DNA from: Bin87 sp964502995
Lineage (GTDB): Bacteria > Chloroflexota > Dehalococcoidia > Lucifugimonadales > UBA3495
Assembly (NCBI GenBank): GCA_964502995.1
Contig: CAZCZB010000003.1
Location: forward strand, 55,133-119,132
DNA: 64,000 bases
Direction of reading: 5' to 3'
Below, piece by piece: positions 34,106-42,713 of the stretch (position 1 is its first letter; every line of letters begins with the position of its first letter). Below the pieces are notes generated by a model. The model was not told the origin of the DNA and did not search any database. It saw only the letters and a list, made by a program, of their open reading frames with translations. The translations under genes and the position numbers were made by a program.

Positions 34106-35269
34106 ATGCCAAACAGCCCTCTTTTCCCAGTAACCGTGGTCGGAAGCTGGCCTCGTTCCACAGAGTTGATCCGGGCGTTGCGCCGGAAGGAAGCCGGTGA
34201 GATTTCGTATGAAGAATTCAGCCAATTAGCCGATGACGAAGTTCTGGCCTGCATACGCGCCCAGGAAGAGGCCGGCGTTAACATTATCAGCGACGGCGAG
34301 CAACGCCGCGACAATTTCTACTCGTTCGCCGTGGACAAACTCAACGGGATGCAGTTGATGAAGGTGTCGGAACTGCTGGACTATTCCACCGACCGCGCCC
34401 GCATGGAAGAAGTGCTGCGCGCCCTGGACGTGCCGTCCTTCGCCATCAAGAGCCCGATCGTCATCGATACCATCAGCAAGCGGCACGGGCTGGCGCTGGA
34501 CGAGTTGGCCTTTATGAAGGAACACACCGACCGGCAGGTCAAGGTTCCCATACCCGGCCCCTATATGCTCACCCGTTCCGGTTGGTTCGAAGGGCTGTCG
34601 GACAAGGCGTATCCGTCGCCCGATGATCTGGCCAAGGATGTGGTGGCCCTGCTGCGCGAGGAAATCATCGCGCTGCGCGACAATGGCTGCGACTTCGTCC
34701 AACTGGATGAACCGACCCTGTCCCAGGTGGTGTTCGGCGAGGAAACCACCGAAACCTTCATGTGCGCCGCGCTGCCGAACCGCCGCGACCCCACCGATGA
34801 GCTGGAAATGGCGGTGCGCCTGATGAACGAGACGCTGGACGGCATCACGGGCATCAAGACCGGCGTTCACGTGTGTCGAGGAAACTGGAGCAAGAAGGAA
34901 GAGGTGTTGCTCACGGGTAACTACGGCCCAATGCTTCCCTACCTGGTGCAGATGAACATTGACCAGTTGGTGCTGGAGTGCGCCACGCCGCGCGCCGGTG
35001 AAATGGAAGTCTTCAAGGAATACAGCAACGAGAAGGAAATCGGCCTGGGCGTCGTCAACCCGCGAACCGACGACCTAGAGCCCGCCGAGCAGGTTGTGGA
35101 CCGGGTGAAGGAACTGTTGCAGTATTTCGAGCCTGACAAGATTTACCTGAACCCCGACTGCGGGTTCGGCACCTTCGCCGAACGCAACGTGAACACCCAC
35201 GAAATGGCCGCCAGGAAGATGCAGGTGATCACCGACGCCGCCGAGATCCTGCGCGCGGAGTACGCGTAA
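34106..35269 (+). CDS. Cobalamin-independent methionine synthase-like protein (MetE C-terminal domain family)
   Basis: A 387-aa TIM-barrel zinc methyltransferase resembling the catalytic half of MetE. The zinc-binding residues appear as GVHVCRGNW (His and Cys), LVLECATPRAGE (Glu/Cys) and NPDCGFGTFAERN (Cys). The opening PVTVVGSWPR and the FVQLDEPTLSQ strand fit the family. The GGAGG ribosome-binding site fixes the ATG at 34106. With no N-terminal MetE half, the methyl donor may be something other than a polyglutamylated folate. It heads a co-directional cluster (OsmC, rhodanese, substrate-binding fold) that hints at sulfur-compound metabolism. Confidence 0.85.
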   Translation: MPNSPLFPVTVVGSWPRSTELIRALRRKEAGEISYEEFSQLADDEVLACIRAQEEAGVNIISDGEQRRDNFYSFAVDKLNGMQLMKVSELLDYSTDRARMEEVLRALDVPSFAIKSPIVIDTISKRHGLALDELAFMKEHTDRQVKVPIPGPYMLTRSGWFEGLSDKAYPSPDDLAKDVVALLREEIIALRDNGCDFVQLDEPTLSQVVFGEETTETFMCAALPNRRDPTDELEMAVRLMNETLDGITGIKTGVHVCRGNWSKKEEVLLTGNYGPMLPYLVQMNIDQLVLECATPRAGEMEVFKEYSNEKEIGLGVVNPRTDDLEPAEQVVDRVKELLQYFEPDKIYLNPDCGFGTFAERNVNTHEMAARKMQVITDAAEILRAEYA

Positions 35270-35293
35270 CCAAGCGTTGCCGCACTGGGTACG

Positions 35294-35647
35294 ATGATGG
35301 TGTCTCAGTCTTACCAGGAAGCGAGCCACAGGTTGCTGGCGCAAGGGCTAGAGGAGTTGGCGCGGGGTGATACTCGCCAGGCGTCTGAGAAGGGATGGGG
35401 CGCCGCGGCGCAGATGCTCAAGTCAATTGCAGAACGCCGCGGGTGGGAGCACAAGCGCCACGTCGCGCTCGGACGCATCATCGGGCGGCTGGCTCACGAA
35501 ACTGGGGATGTGGAACTCGGGAGACTGTATCGCGTCGCCAGCGACTTGCACACCAATTTTTATGAAGACCTGGACGATGCAGACCATGTTGCCGCCGGAT
35601 TGGACGATGTCGGGCTGCTACTGGACAAACTGGAACGTCTGCCGTAG
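35294..35647 (+). CDS. PaREP1/HEPN-like small helical protein
   Basis: A 117-aa all-helical protein with the pattern LLAQGLEELARGDTRQASEK then WGAAAQMLKSIAERRGWEH and a C-terminal LHTNFYEDLDDADHV, as in the PaREP1/DUF family of HEPN-like proteins. The canonical HEPN RNase Rx4-6H is not clearly present (RGWEHKRHV is the nearest). No MNT antitoxin is adjacent. It sits between the MetE-like gene and OsmC in the same direction; function unknown. Confidence 0.72.
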   Translation: MMVSQSYQEASHRLLAQGLEELARGDTRQASEKGWGAAAQMLKSIAERRGWEHKRHVALGRIIGRLAHETGDVELGRLYRVASDLHTNFYEDLDDADHVAAGLDDVGLLLDKLERLP

Positions 35648-35702
35648 GCCGACACTGTATGACAATGCCACCGATGCCCCAATCACCTGAAAGGAGCAGA
35701 TC

Positions 35703-36236
35703 ATGACGCAAGCAGATAACCTCAATGGTTTGCCACGCGAGAAGCTGGCCGAAGTGCTGGATTCGTTCCGGGACCCCGACGTTTTCAACGCCGTTACCGG
35801 CCCGTGGAAGTCCCGCGTGGTATGGCAGGACGGGATGCGCGCCCGGGCCTACATGCGCAACCACCAGGTGGACATGGACGAGCCCGGCGACCTGACCGCC
35901 ACCGACGTTGCCGCCAGCGCCCACGAGCAACTGCTTTCCGCCATCGGAAGCTGCATGACTGTTGGGTTCGTGGTCAACGCCACCAAGCAGGGCGTTCGCA
36001 TCCACGACCTTGAAGTGGCCGTTGAGGGCTATTTCGACAACATCCGCAAGTGGGCCGGCGTTGAGGACGAAGGCAATCCCGGCTACGGCAAGATTTCGGC
36101 CAAGTGCTTCGTCCGCGCCGACGCTGACGAGGAAACGCTGAAGGAAATTTGGCGGTTGGCGGTGGAAGGCTCACCCGTCACGCAGTCGGTTGCCAACCAA
36201 ACTTCCGTCGAAACCGAGTTTGAAATGGTGGGTTGA
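35703..36236 (+). CDS. OsmC family protein (peroxiredoxin-like)
   Basis: A 177-aa OsmC-fold protein. The first redox Cys is in LLSAIGSCMTVGF (about residue 84). The second, normally Cys near PV, is a Ser (VEGSPVTQSV), leaving a one-cysteine active site, so it may be a YhfA-like or regulatory variant. The SD GAAAGGAG precedes the ATG. Its TGA overlaps the rhodanese start (TGATG), so the two are coupled, which suggests linked handling of reactive sulfur. Confidence 0.85.
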   Translation: MTQADNLNGLPREKLAEVLDSFRDPDVFNAVTGPWKSRVVWQDGMRARAYMRNHQVDMDEPGDLTATDVAASAHEQLLSAIGSCMTVGFVVNATKQGVRIHDLEVAVEGYFDNIRKWAGVEDEGNPGYGKISAKCFVRADADEETLKEIWRLAVEGSPVTQSVANQTSVETEFEMVG

Positions 36237-37009
36237 TGGCAACGTTTGTATCAGCAGACTGGGTTGCAGAGCGCATCGGTCAACCGGATTTCCTGATCAT
36301 AGATCCGCGCTCTGCGATGCGCTACCTCATGGGACACCTGCGGGGAGCCGTCAGCGTACCTTTCAAAAAGCTGCAAGGGCCGGATGGGCGCGTCGCGGAC
36401 CCTGAACAGCTTGCCAAAGCGTTTGGCGACGCCGGGTTGAGCGACGAAGTCACTCCGGTCCTCTATGACCACCAGGACGGGCGAAATGTCGCCATGGCAG
36501 CATGGGTGCTGGAGTACCTGGGTCGTGAAGACGTCCACATCATGGACCTCCGCTTCGAGGAATGGAAGGAACAGGGCCGCGAGGTCCTCTACCGTCCCGT
36601 TACAGCCGAACCCCGGTCGTTCACGATCAACCTTGATCCATCGGTGCGCGCCACCCTGGATGATGTGGTGAACGCCGGGGCCGCCAAGTTGCTGGACACG
36701 CGCACCGTGGAGGAATTCCGCGGCGAGGTTGAGACGGATCATCGGCCCGGTCACATTCCGGACGCCTTGAACCTGCCGCACAACGAAGCCGCCGGTGAAA
36801 ACGGCCACCTGCTCATTGACGAGTTTGACCTGCACGACAGGCTGGCCTACGCCGGCGTCGCAAACAACGATTCGGTAATCGTTTATTGCCGCAGCGGCGT
36901 GCGAGCGTCCGTTGTGTGGTTGGCGATGCGCCAGTGTGGCTACGACGTGCGATTGTACGACGGTTCCTACGCGGAATGGATGGACAGCGATCAGGAAGTT
37001 GAGATCTGA
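36236..37009 (+). CDS. Two-domain rhodanese sulfurtransferase
   Basis: A 257-aa sulfurtransferase with tandem rhodanese domains. The C-terminal domain has the active-site loop VIVYCRSGVRAS (Cys about residue 219) and RLYDGSYAEWM. The N-terminal domain (LYDHQDGRNVAMAAWVLEYL) has Asp where a catalytic Cys would be, the usual inactive partner. It is a thiosulfate/3-mercaptopyruvate-type enzyme by family. The start ATG at 36236 overlaps the OsmC stop by one base; TTG at 36233 is an alternative. Confidence 0.9.
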   Translation: MATFVSADWVAERIGQPDFLIIDPRSAMRYLMGHLRGAVSVPFKKLQGPDGRVADPEQLAKAFGDAGLSDEVTPVLYDHQDGRNVAMAAWVLEYLGREDVHIMDLRFEEWKEQGREVLYRPVTAEPRSFTINLDPSVRATLDDVVNAGAAKLLDTRTVEEFRGEVETDHRPGHIPDALNLPHNEAAGENGHLLIDEFDLHDRLAYAGVANNDSVIVYCRSGVRASVVWLAMRQCGYDVRLYDGSYAEWMDSDQEVEI

Positions 37010-37039
37010 CCGGCGCCATTCGTCAGATTCCGGCCGGCC

Positions 37040-37048
37040 TGTTACACT
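37040..37048 (+). promoter_or_regulatory. Possible extended -10 promoter before the substrate-binding-fold gene
   Basis: TGTTACACT: TACACT (37043-37048) with a TG extension, 41 bases before the ATG at 37089. It may give separate expression of the possible selenoprotein. Confidence 0.4.
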
Positions 37049-37088
37049 CTGCGGTACCGATATCTCCTTGGCAAGGGAGGAAAACAGA

Positions 37089-38009
37089 ATGAAAAAAGTA
37101 GTCAGCGAGATCAGCGGCGTGGTTTTCAGTCTGCCGTGGCTGGTTGCCAGGGACGAGGGATTGTTCGAGGCCGAAGGCATCGACATGGAATTCGTCCAGG
37201 CGCTCAACAGCGGTCGGGTGTCGCCCACCGAAAATCCGGAGGACGTCAACCCCATCCTCGGCCATGTGGCGTTTGAGGATGCGCAGGTGGCAATCTACCG
37301 CGCTTGAGAAGAAGGTCAGGTCCGTCGGGCCTATGAAAGCAAACAGGGCGCGCGCATCATCGCCCTCCGTTCCGCCGTCGCCAGCCAGGCAATCCTGGTG
37401 CGTCCGGATTCGCCGCACTACTACCCCGGCACGTTGGGTAACAAACCGGTTGCCGTGCAGTTCCACGCCGGTTCCCACTACGTTGCCCTGCGCCTGCTGT
37501 CGGGTTACCTGCCGGAGGAAAAGATCAAACTGGTGCATCACGGCTCGCCGCAGTTCCGTTTTGAGGCCATGATGAACGGCGAGGTGGAAGCCGCCGCGCT
37601 GATGGAGCCCTGGATCACGCTGGCCGAAAAACTGGGCTGCCGGCCCGTGTGCGAAGGCCACTACCTTGGGGCCGAGAACGCCAGCGACAACATGGACGAG
37701 GATACCTTCGCCGCCATCAACCGCGCCATCGTCAACGCCGTTGACCGGATCAACGCGGACAAGCGCAAGTACCTGCGCTATCTGATTGAGGAACCGCGGT
37801 TCGCCGCGGTGGCGAAGCAGCACGGCGGCATCACGCCGGAGGACTTCCACCTGCCGCGCATCCGCTACTCGTACAACACGCCGTACACCGACGAGATCGT
37901 TGAGGACACCTACCACTGGATGGTGCGCTGGGGTCTCCTGGACGGGGCGGCATGCAGCACCGACCTGGTGGACAACCGCATCGAGGAACTGGTCGCTGCG
38001 GACAATTAG
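37089..38009 (+). CDS. Substrate-binding-fold (NMT1/THI5-like) protein with in-frame TGA; candidate selenoprotein
   Basis: The frame opens with a GGGAGG ribosome-binding site and MKKVVSEISGVVFSLPWLVA, runs 72 codons to DAQVAIYRA, then reads TGA. It continues in the same frame for 233 codons (RRAYESKQGARIIALRSA, then PVAVQFHAGSHYVALRLLSG) to a TAG. From memory, homologues have Cys at this place in a RACEWGQ-like context, the usual sign of a Sec/Cys pair; this needs an alignment. A possible SECIS follows. No signal peptide is visible, and no ABC permease or ATPase is adjacent, so it may act in the cytoplasm. The other explanation is a nonsense mutation or assembly error. Confidence 0.68.
37318..37332 (+). 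promoter_or_regulatory. Candidate bacterial SECIS for the 37089 gene
   Basis: AGGTCC, loop GTC, GGGCCT: six pairs with one G-U wobble, starting 11 bases after the TGA (37305-37307). The GU in the loop is 17 bases after it. The spacing matches the UGSC SECIS in this window, but the stem is short and the loop tight, so the evidence is weaker. Confidence 0.42.
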
Positions 38010-38051
38010 CCCGCGCGTTCGTTCAAGGCCATCAAATCGGTTCTAACCATG

Positions 38052-38081
38052 ATGCCGCCGGGAGCGCCCGGCGGCATTTTT
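38052..38081 (+). terminator. Intrinsic terminator of the sulfur cluster
   Basis: ATGCCGCCGGG, loop AGCG, CCCGGCGGCAT and a T-run: an eleven-pair stem shortly after the stop of the substrate-binding-fold gene. It closes the 34-38 kb cluster. Confidence 0.9.
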
Positions 38082-38133
38082 CTACCCTGGACAGGACGCT
38101 GCCACGATCCCGGTTCGGGTGGGCGACAATGGC

Positions 38134-38523
38134 CTAACCCAGTTCGGCGATTGCTTCGATTTCAACGTCAAGACCCGGTTCGGCCAGCGCGGTAATTTCC
38201 ACCAGGGTGTTGGCCGGGTACTGGCCGGAGAAGCACGCGGTGAACTGGGCTTCCTGATCCTCCCTGATCTCCTGCCACGCAGGCACGCTGGTGACAAACG
38301 TGGTGATCTTGACGATGTCGGACGGCTCTCCGCCCTCGGCTCGCACGATGCCGGCGATGCGGTCCAGCGTAACCTGCAACTGCGCCGCCATCGATTGTCC
38401 CTGCGCGTCGGTGCCCCTGGCGGTGCAGCCGGCGATGAACAGCAGGTTGCCGACGCGCACGCTGCGGCTGAAGGTAGAACCCGACGGGGCGATATCCGGG
38501 TGATTGTTCCTGATCTTTTCCAC
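38134..38523 (-). CDS. RidA/YjgF family protein (second)
   Basis: A 129-aa RidA-fold protein. It has SGSTFSRSVRVGNLLFIAGC, AQLQVTLDRIAGIVRAEGG, DIVKITTFVTSV and the C-terminal TLVEITALAEPGLDVEIEAIA. The Arg corresponding to RidA Arg105 is not clear, since the loop is ...SGQYPANTLVE; this suggests a non-deaminase RidA-like role. The frame ends at a stop before the terminator of the convergent gene. Confidence 0.85.
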   Translation of the reverse strand: MEKIRNNHPDIAPSGSTFSRSVRVGNLLFIAGCTARGTDAQGQSMAAQLQVTLDRIAGIVRAEGGEPSDIVKITTFVTSVPAWQEIREDQEAQFTACFSGQYPANTLVEITALAEPGLDVEIEAIAELG

Positions 38524-38682
38524 GACACAACTCCTTGCGTGTTGGCATTTTGTGATGAGAGTTCCCGATTGCTGTTCGCAGAATGATACAGCAATGACGG
38601 AGTGAGCACGGCGCGGGCGAGACCCTCGCCGACGTCGGGAAACCGGTCAGCAGGGCGCGCAAGTCGTCGCCATACCCGGTAC

Positions 38683-38718
38683 AATCCCGTCAATCCCGTC
38701 AATCCCATCAATCCCGAA
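38683..38718 (+). repeat. Short tandem repeat, 9-base unit, four copies
   Basis: AATCCCGTC twice, then AATCCCATC and AATCCCGAA, in the gap upstream of the 38751 gene and just before its GGAGG ribosome-binding site. It may be slippage-prone; no function is evident. Confidence 0.7.
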
Positions 38719-38750
38719 CGGCCAACACGCTCGAAAAACGGAGGTCCACT

Positions 38751-39686
38751 GTGTCTGACTTGATCCTGAATACCGCCGTCGGCAACTACGGGCACACGTC
38801 GCCGCTGAAAGACGGCACGGTCACGTCGCCGATGTTTGATATGGAACACACGGAAGTTTCCCCGGTCACCAGCATTTTCCGCCGCATGGTGCGCGGGCTG
38901 GAATTCGACGTGGCGGAGATGGCGTTGTCCACTTACCTGTGTTCCAAGGCCCACGGCAAGGAATTCACCGGCCTCCCCGTCTTTCTGACCCGGGCGTTCT
39001 ATCACGGCGGCATCGTGGTTAGTGAACGCTCTGGCATCCGGACGCCGAAGGACCTGGAGGGTCGGCGTGTTGGAGTGCGCAGCTACACCCTGACCCCCGG
39101 CGTTTGGACGCGCGGGCTGCTCAAGACTGAGTATGACGTTGGCCTCGACGCGGTCACCTGGGTGCTGTCCGGCGATGAGCATGTGGCCGAGTACGTCGTG
39201 CCGTCCAACGTGGTGTCGTCGCCGAACAGCGACCTGTCCGAAATGCTGGCTTCGGGAGAGATAGACGCGGCCATCGGCGCGCGTCCCGACGAGTCGCAGG
39301 GGATACTCCCGCTATTCTCTGAGCCGGCGCAATTGGACGCCCAGTGGCATCAGAAAACCGGAATCTATCCCATCAGCCACATGCTGGTGGTCAAGAACAG
39401 TGTGCTGGAATCGAACGGAGAACTTGCAGCGGAGGTTTACCGCACGTTCCAGACGGCGAGAACTCCTTACGTCGACAGCCTCCTGGATGGCTCCGCAGCC
39501 GCGCCGGGTGATGCCGAGTGGCTTCGCATGCGCGACGTGGTGAACGGTGATCCGCTGCCCTACGGTTTCGCGAGTTCGCTCAAAACGCTGGAGTCGTTTA
39601 TTGAGTTCAATGTGGACCAGGCCGTGATTCCCGATCGGGTTGATCCTGAGGACCTGTTCCCGGCGTCCACGCTGAATTTGGCGTGA
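38751..39686 (+). CDS. 4,5-Dihydroxyphthalate decarboxylase-like protein (substrate-binding fold)
   Basis: A 311-aa protein of the periplasmic-binding-like fold. LEFDVAEMALSTYLCSK (about 45-61), PVFLTRAFYHGGIVVSE and the phrase GRRVGVRSYTLTPGVWTRG match the 4,5-dihydroxyphthalate decarboxylase family and related solute-binding proteins. There is no signal peptide. GTG start with GGAGG at 6 bases. It could be an aromatic-acid decarboxylase or a cytoplasmic binding protein; the sequence does not decide. Confidence 0.78.
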   Translation: MSDLILNTAVGNYGHTSPLKDGTVTSPMFDMEHTEVSPVTSIFRRMVRGLEFDVAEMALSTYLCSKAHGKEFTGLPVFLTRAFYHGGIVVSERSGIRTPKDLEGRRVGVRSYTLTPGVWTRGLLKTEYDVGLDAVTWVLSGDEHVAEYVVPSNVVSSPNSDLSEMLASGEIDAAIGARPDESQGILPLFSEPAQLDAQWHQKTGIYPISHMLVVKNSVLESNGELAAEVYRTFQTARTPYVDSLLDGSAAAPGDAEWLRMRDVVNGDPLPYGFASSLKTLESFIEFNVDQAVIPDRVDPEDLFPASTLNLA

Positions 39687-39704
39687 TGCGCTCTCTACGC
39701 CGTT

Positions 39705-40985
39705 TCAGGCGCGGCGCAGTTGAGGGACGATCAGCGCCAGGCCCAGCGTGAGCAGGACTCCGGTGACGCCCACCACCTGGGCGGCGCCGGGCGCTCCCCA
39801 CACGCCGGCGATGGCGCCGGCGCCCACGCTCCCGAAGCTGTAGGCCAGGATGGCGAACGACCGCAGACTCATCACGCGGCCCCTGAATTCCCGTTGAGTT
39901 GTGCGCAGGAGCAGCGTGAGTATCAGCACCTGCGTGGAGGCGAACGCCATCCCGACCAGGACGAAAATGCTCATGGAAAGGTAGAAGACCTTCGACAGAG
40001 AAAAAGCCAGTATCAAAGAATGCCAGGCCACCACCGCCACTATCAGCCACAAACCGGCGCGTCGGATGTTGGGCACCATCGCAAGACCAAGCGAACCGGT
40101 CAGCGCGCCGATTCCGAATCCGAACAGCAGCAGGCCCAATCCGGCCGAGTCGGTGCCCAGCACGTCCCGGGCGAATATGGGAGCCAAGCCAGTGTGAACG
40201 GTCCATCCGGCCAGGTTGATTATCACCGCAACCGTCAGCACCGCCCATAACACCTGGTTGCCGACCACGTAGCGCAATCCCTCCATCACGGTTGTCAGTA
40301 CGGGAGCTACCGAGCGGCTTTCACGCGACTGGGCGACCCGGTTCCCCAGCGCCGTGATTCCCGCCGACAGATAGAGGCTGGCGATGGCGATGTATGCTCC
40401 CTGCGGCCCGAATTCCTTGAACAGGATTCCGCCGATGACCGGCCCGCACAGCATGGCGATGTTCATGGCCACCGTGTTGAAGGCGGCGCCGTGTCCGACT
40501 CGTTCCGGGGGCAGGGTGTCGGCGACCAACGATTGGGCCACCGGCATCTGGCAAAGCCGGACCACTCCCATCACCAGCGTGATGGCGAAGATGTGCCAGA
40601 CCTCCAGCAGGCCGGTGAGGATCAAAACCAACATCAGGATTCCCAGGGAACCCATGATGAATTCCACGGTTGACAGCAGGATGTTCCGGGGAAGGCGGTC
40701 GGCGAGGGCGCCGGCGAACAGCGCCAGGAAATTCAGCGCCATGCGCGCGGCCGCGATGGATCCGACGAGGAACGGCGAATCGGTCAGGGTCAGCACGAAC
40801 CAGCCCAGCACGGCCGATTCCATCTGGGTGCCCATGCCAACGAGGGCAGTCGAACCCCACACGAAAGTGAAGTCGCGATGCCTGAATATCCCAAGCGGCA
40901 GCGCCGCCCGGGTGACGGTGGCCGAGATTCTCAAATCCGATGCTCGACAGATATTAGCACTGGGCAATCCCCCGTAGGTCGCCAA
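39705..40985 (-). CDS. Major facilitator superfamily transporter
   Basis: A roughly 426-aa permease with about 12 hydrophobic segments in two halves. The N-half A-motif-like loop is GALADRLPRNILLS, and VMGVVRLCQMPVAQSLVAD and TQREFRGRVMSL mark the loops. This is the MFS_3/enterobactin-exporter-like group. The start is uncertain: TTG at 40985 is the longest, and TTG at 40934 gives a more usual length. Substrate unknown. Confidence 0.83.
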   Translation of the reverse strand: MATYGGLPSANICRASDLRISATVTRAALPLGIFRHRDFTFVWGSTALVGMGTQMESAVLGWFVLTLTDSPFLVGSIAAARMALNFLALFAGALADRLPRNILLSTVEFIMGSLGILMLVLILTGLLEVWHIFAITLVMGVVRLCQMPVAQSLVADTLPPERVGHGAAFNTVAMNIAMLCGPVIGGILFKEFGPQGAYIAIASLYLSAGITALGNRVAQSRESRSVAPVLTTVMEGLRYVVGNQVLWAVLTVAVIINLAGWTVHTGLAPIFARDVLGTDSAGLGLLLFGFGIGALTGSLGLAMVPNIRRAGLWLIVAVVAWHSLILAFSLSKVFYLSMSIFVLVGMAFASTQVLILTLLLRTTQREFRGRVMSLRSFAILAYSFGSVGAGAIAGVWGAPGAAQVVGVTGVLLTLGLALIVPQLRRA

Positions 40986-41249
40986 GGAAATTGGCGACCA
41001 ATCCCCGGTGTTGGCAATGAGTACGCCGGCGTTGGTGTGGAAACGCAGCGGCGGGCGATGAATCCTGACGGATTATGGGCGCACGGTGGTTCACTTTCAA
41101 CCAACCGGCGCCTGCGGATTTCGACGGAACTTGAACGACGACTTTGATCTGCAACGGATGGCGACATGCCCGATTCAGCCAGTATGTGTGCTAAAGTCAG
41201 GCGAAAGACGCAGATGGGCCGCCAACCAACGAACAAAAGGGAGGCAATC

Positions 41250-42692
41250 ATGCTGGATCTGATAATCAAAGGCGGAACCGTTGTGACTCCCGATGGCGTT
41301 GGCCTGATGGACGTCGGCATCCAGGGGGAGCAGATCGCCGGCGTGGTCGCGCCGGGAATATTGGATGAGGTGGGCGCCGCCGACGTGATCGACGCCACGG
41401 GAATGATCGTGCTGCCCGGCGGAATCGAACCGCACGCGCACATCAACGTGCCGGTGCCGGATTACTGGGCCGGCGGCGACCCCGACGTATTCACCCAACC
41501 ACCGGAGGCGGCCAGTCGCGCCGCCGCGTTTGGCGGAGTCACCACCTACGTGGATTTCGCGGGGGCGCTGCCGCTCACGCCAGGCGCGGCGCCGCCGTCC
41601 GATCCCATCATGGCCCAGGTCGAACTGCGGCGCGACATCTTTCGCGGGCATTCGTATATCGACTACACATTCCACTACATCCTGGCCGGCGCCGTGCCGC
41701 CCAGCACGATAGGCGAGATTGGCGAGGCGATCCAGTCCGGCGTAGCCAGTTTCAAGATATTCACGACTTTCCATGCCCGAGTGCCCATGGGCCATCTGTG
41801 GGAGATTTTCCAGGAGGTCGGCAAGCAGGGCGGAATCATGGCGGTGCATGCCGAAGAGGACGACATCGTCACCTACATGGAGGAAAAGCTGGAGCGGGAA
41901 GGACGCGACCATGGCTCCAACCTGCACCTGGCCCACAACAATATCTCCGAGGATATTTCCTTCCGAAAGGTTGTGCGGCTGGCCCAAAAGACCGAGACGG
42001 GCATCTATTTCGTCCACACCACTGCGAAAGAGGGAGTGGCTGCCATCGCCGAGGCCCGCATGGCGCAACTGCCGGTGTACGGCGAGGCGCTGCACAACTA
42101 CCTGGAGTTCACCTGCGACGATTACCTGAAACCCGACGGCCTCGCCATACACACCTACCCGGCCATCAAGTTCTCCGACGACCGGGACGCGCTGCAGCAG
42201 GGACTGGTGGACGGGCCCATCTGCACCACCGCGACGGACGAATGGACCACCTACAAGAACATCAAGCTGGCCGGCGATACCATACGCACCCTGTGCGGCG
42301 GACACAACGGCATCGAGACGCGGATGCCGGTGACGTACACCAAGCTTGCCGCCAACGGACGCATCGACCTGCAGCGTTTCGCTGCCGTCACATCCACCAA
42401 CGCAGCGAAAATTCTCGGGATGTATCCGCAAAAGGGCGCGATCGCCGTGGGCAGCGACGCCGACGTGGTGATCTTCGATCCCAACCTGAAGAAGACGATC
42501 ACGGTGGACGAACTGCACGCCGACTCGGACTACTCCATCTGGGACGGGTTTCGCTGCGAAGGCTATCCCATAATGACCCTGCTGCGCGGCAAGGTGATCG
42601 TGCGCGACGGCCAGCTTTTGGGGACTCCGAGCGACGGCAGGTGGCTGCCGCGCCGGGTCGCGCCCAGGGTGGTGACGCAGACGTCGGTGTGA
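41250..42692 (+). CDS. Dihydropyrimidinase/hydantoinase-like amidohydrolase
   Basis: Cyclic-amidase (480 aa) of the urease-like amidohydrolase superfamily. The metal site begins GGIEPHAHINVPVP (HxH as HAH, about 58-71). The bridging carboxylated Lys is in SFKIFTTFH, further His are in AVHAEEDDIV and YFVHTTAKEG, and the final ligand Asp is in ATDEWTTYKN (usually TDHAPF). The GGGAGG ribosome-binding site fixes the ATG at 41250. The unusual DEW in place of DHAP suggests a substrate other than hydantoin. Confidence 0.85.
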   Translation: MLDLIIKGGTVVTPDGVGLMDVGIQGEQIAGVVAPGILDEVGAADVIDATGMIVLPGGIEPHAHINVPVPDYWAGGDPDVFTQPPEAASRAAAFGGVTTYVDFAGALPLTPGAAPPSDPIMAQVELRRDIFRGHSYIDYTFHYILAGAVPPSTIGEIGEAIQSGVASFKIFTTFHARVPMGHLWEIFQEVGKQGGIMAVHAEEDDIVTYMEEKLEREGRDHGSNLHLAHNNISEDISFRKVVRLAQKTETGIYFVHTTAKEGVAAIAEARMAQLPVYGEALHNYLEFTCDDYLKPDGLAIHTYPAIKFSDDRDALQQGLVDGPICTTATDEWTTYKNIKLAGDTIRTLCGGHNGIETRMPVTYTKLAANGRIDLQRFAAVTSTNAAKILGMYPQKGAIAVGSDADVVIFDPNLKKTITVDELHADSDYSIWDGFRCEGYPIMTLLRGKVIVRDGQLLGTPSDGRWLPRRVAPRVVTQTSV

Positions 42693-42713
42693 CCGACGCT
42701 GAGGGTAGCAGTC

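Noticed and set aside
38683..38718. CRISPR-like repeat
   Set aside because: The unit is 9 bases with no spacers; it is a simple tandem repeat.
41175..42518. 447-aa minus-strand open frame
   Set aside because: Shadow of the hydantoinase-like gene on the opposite strand.
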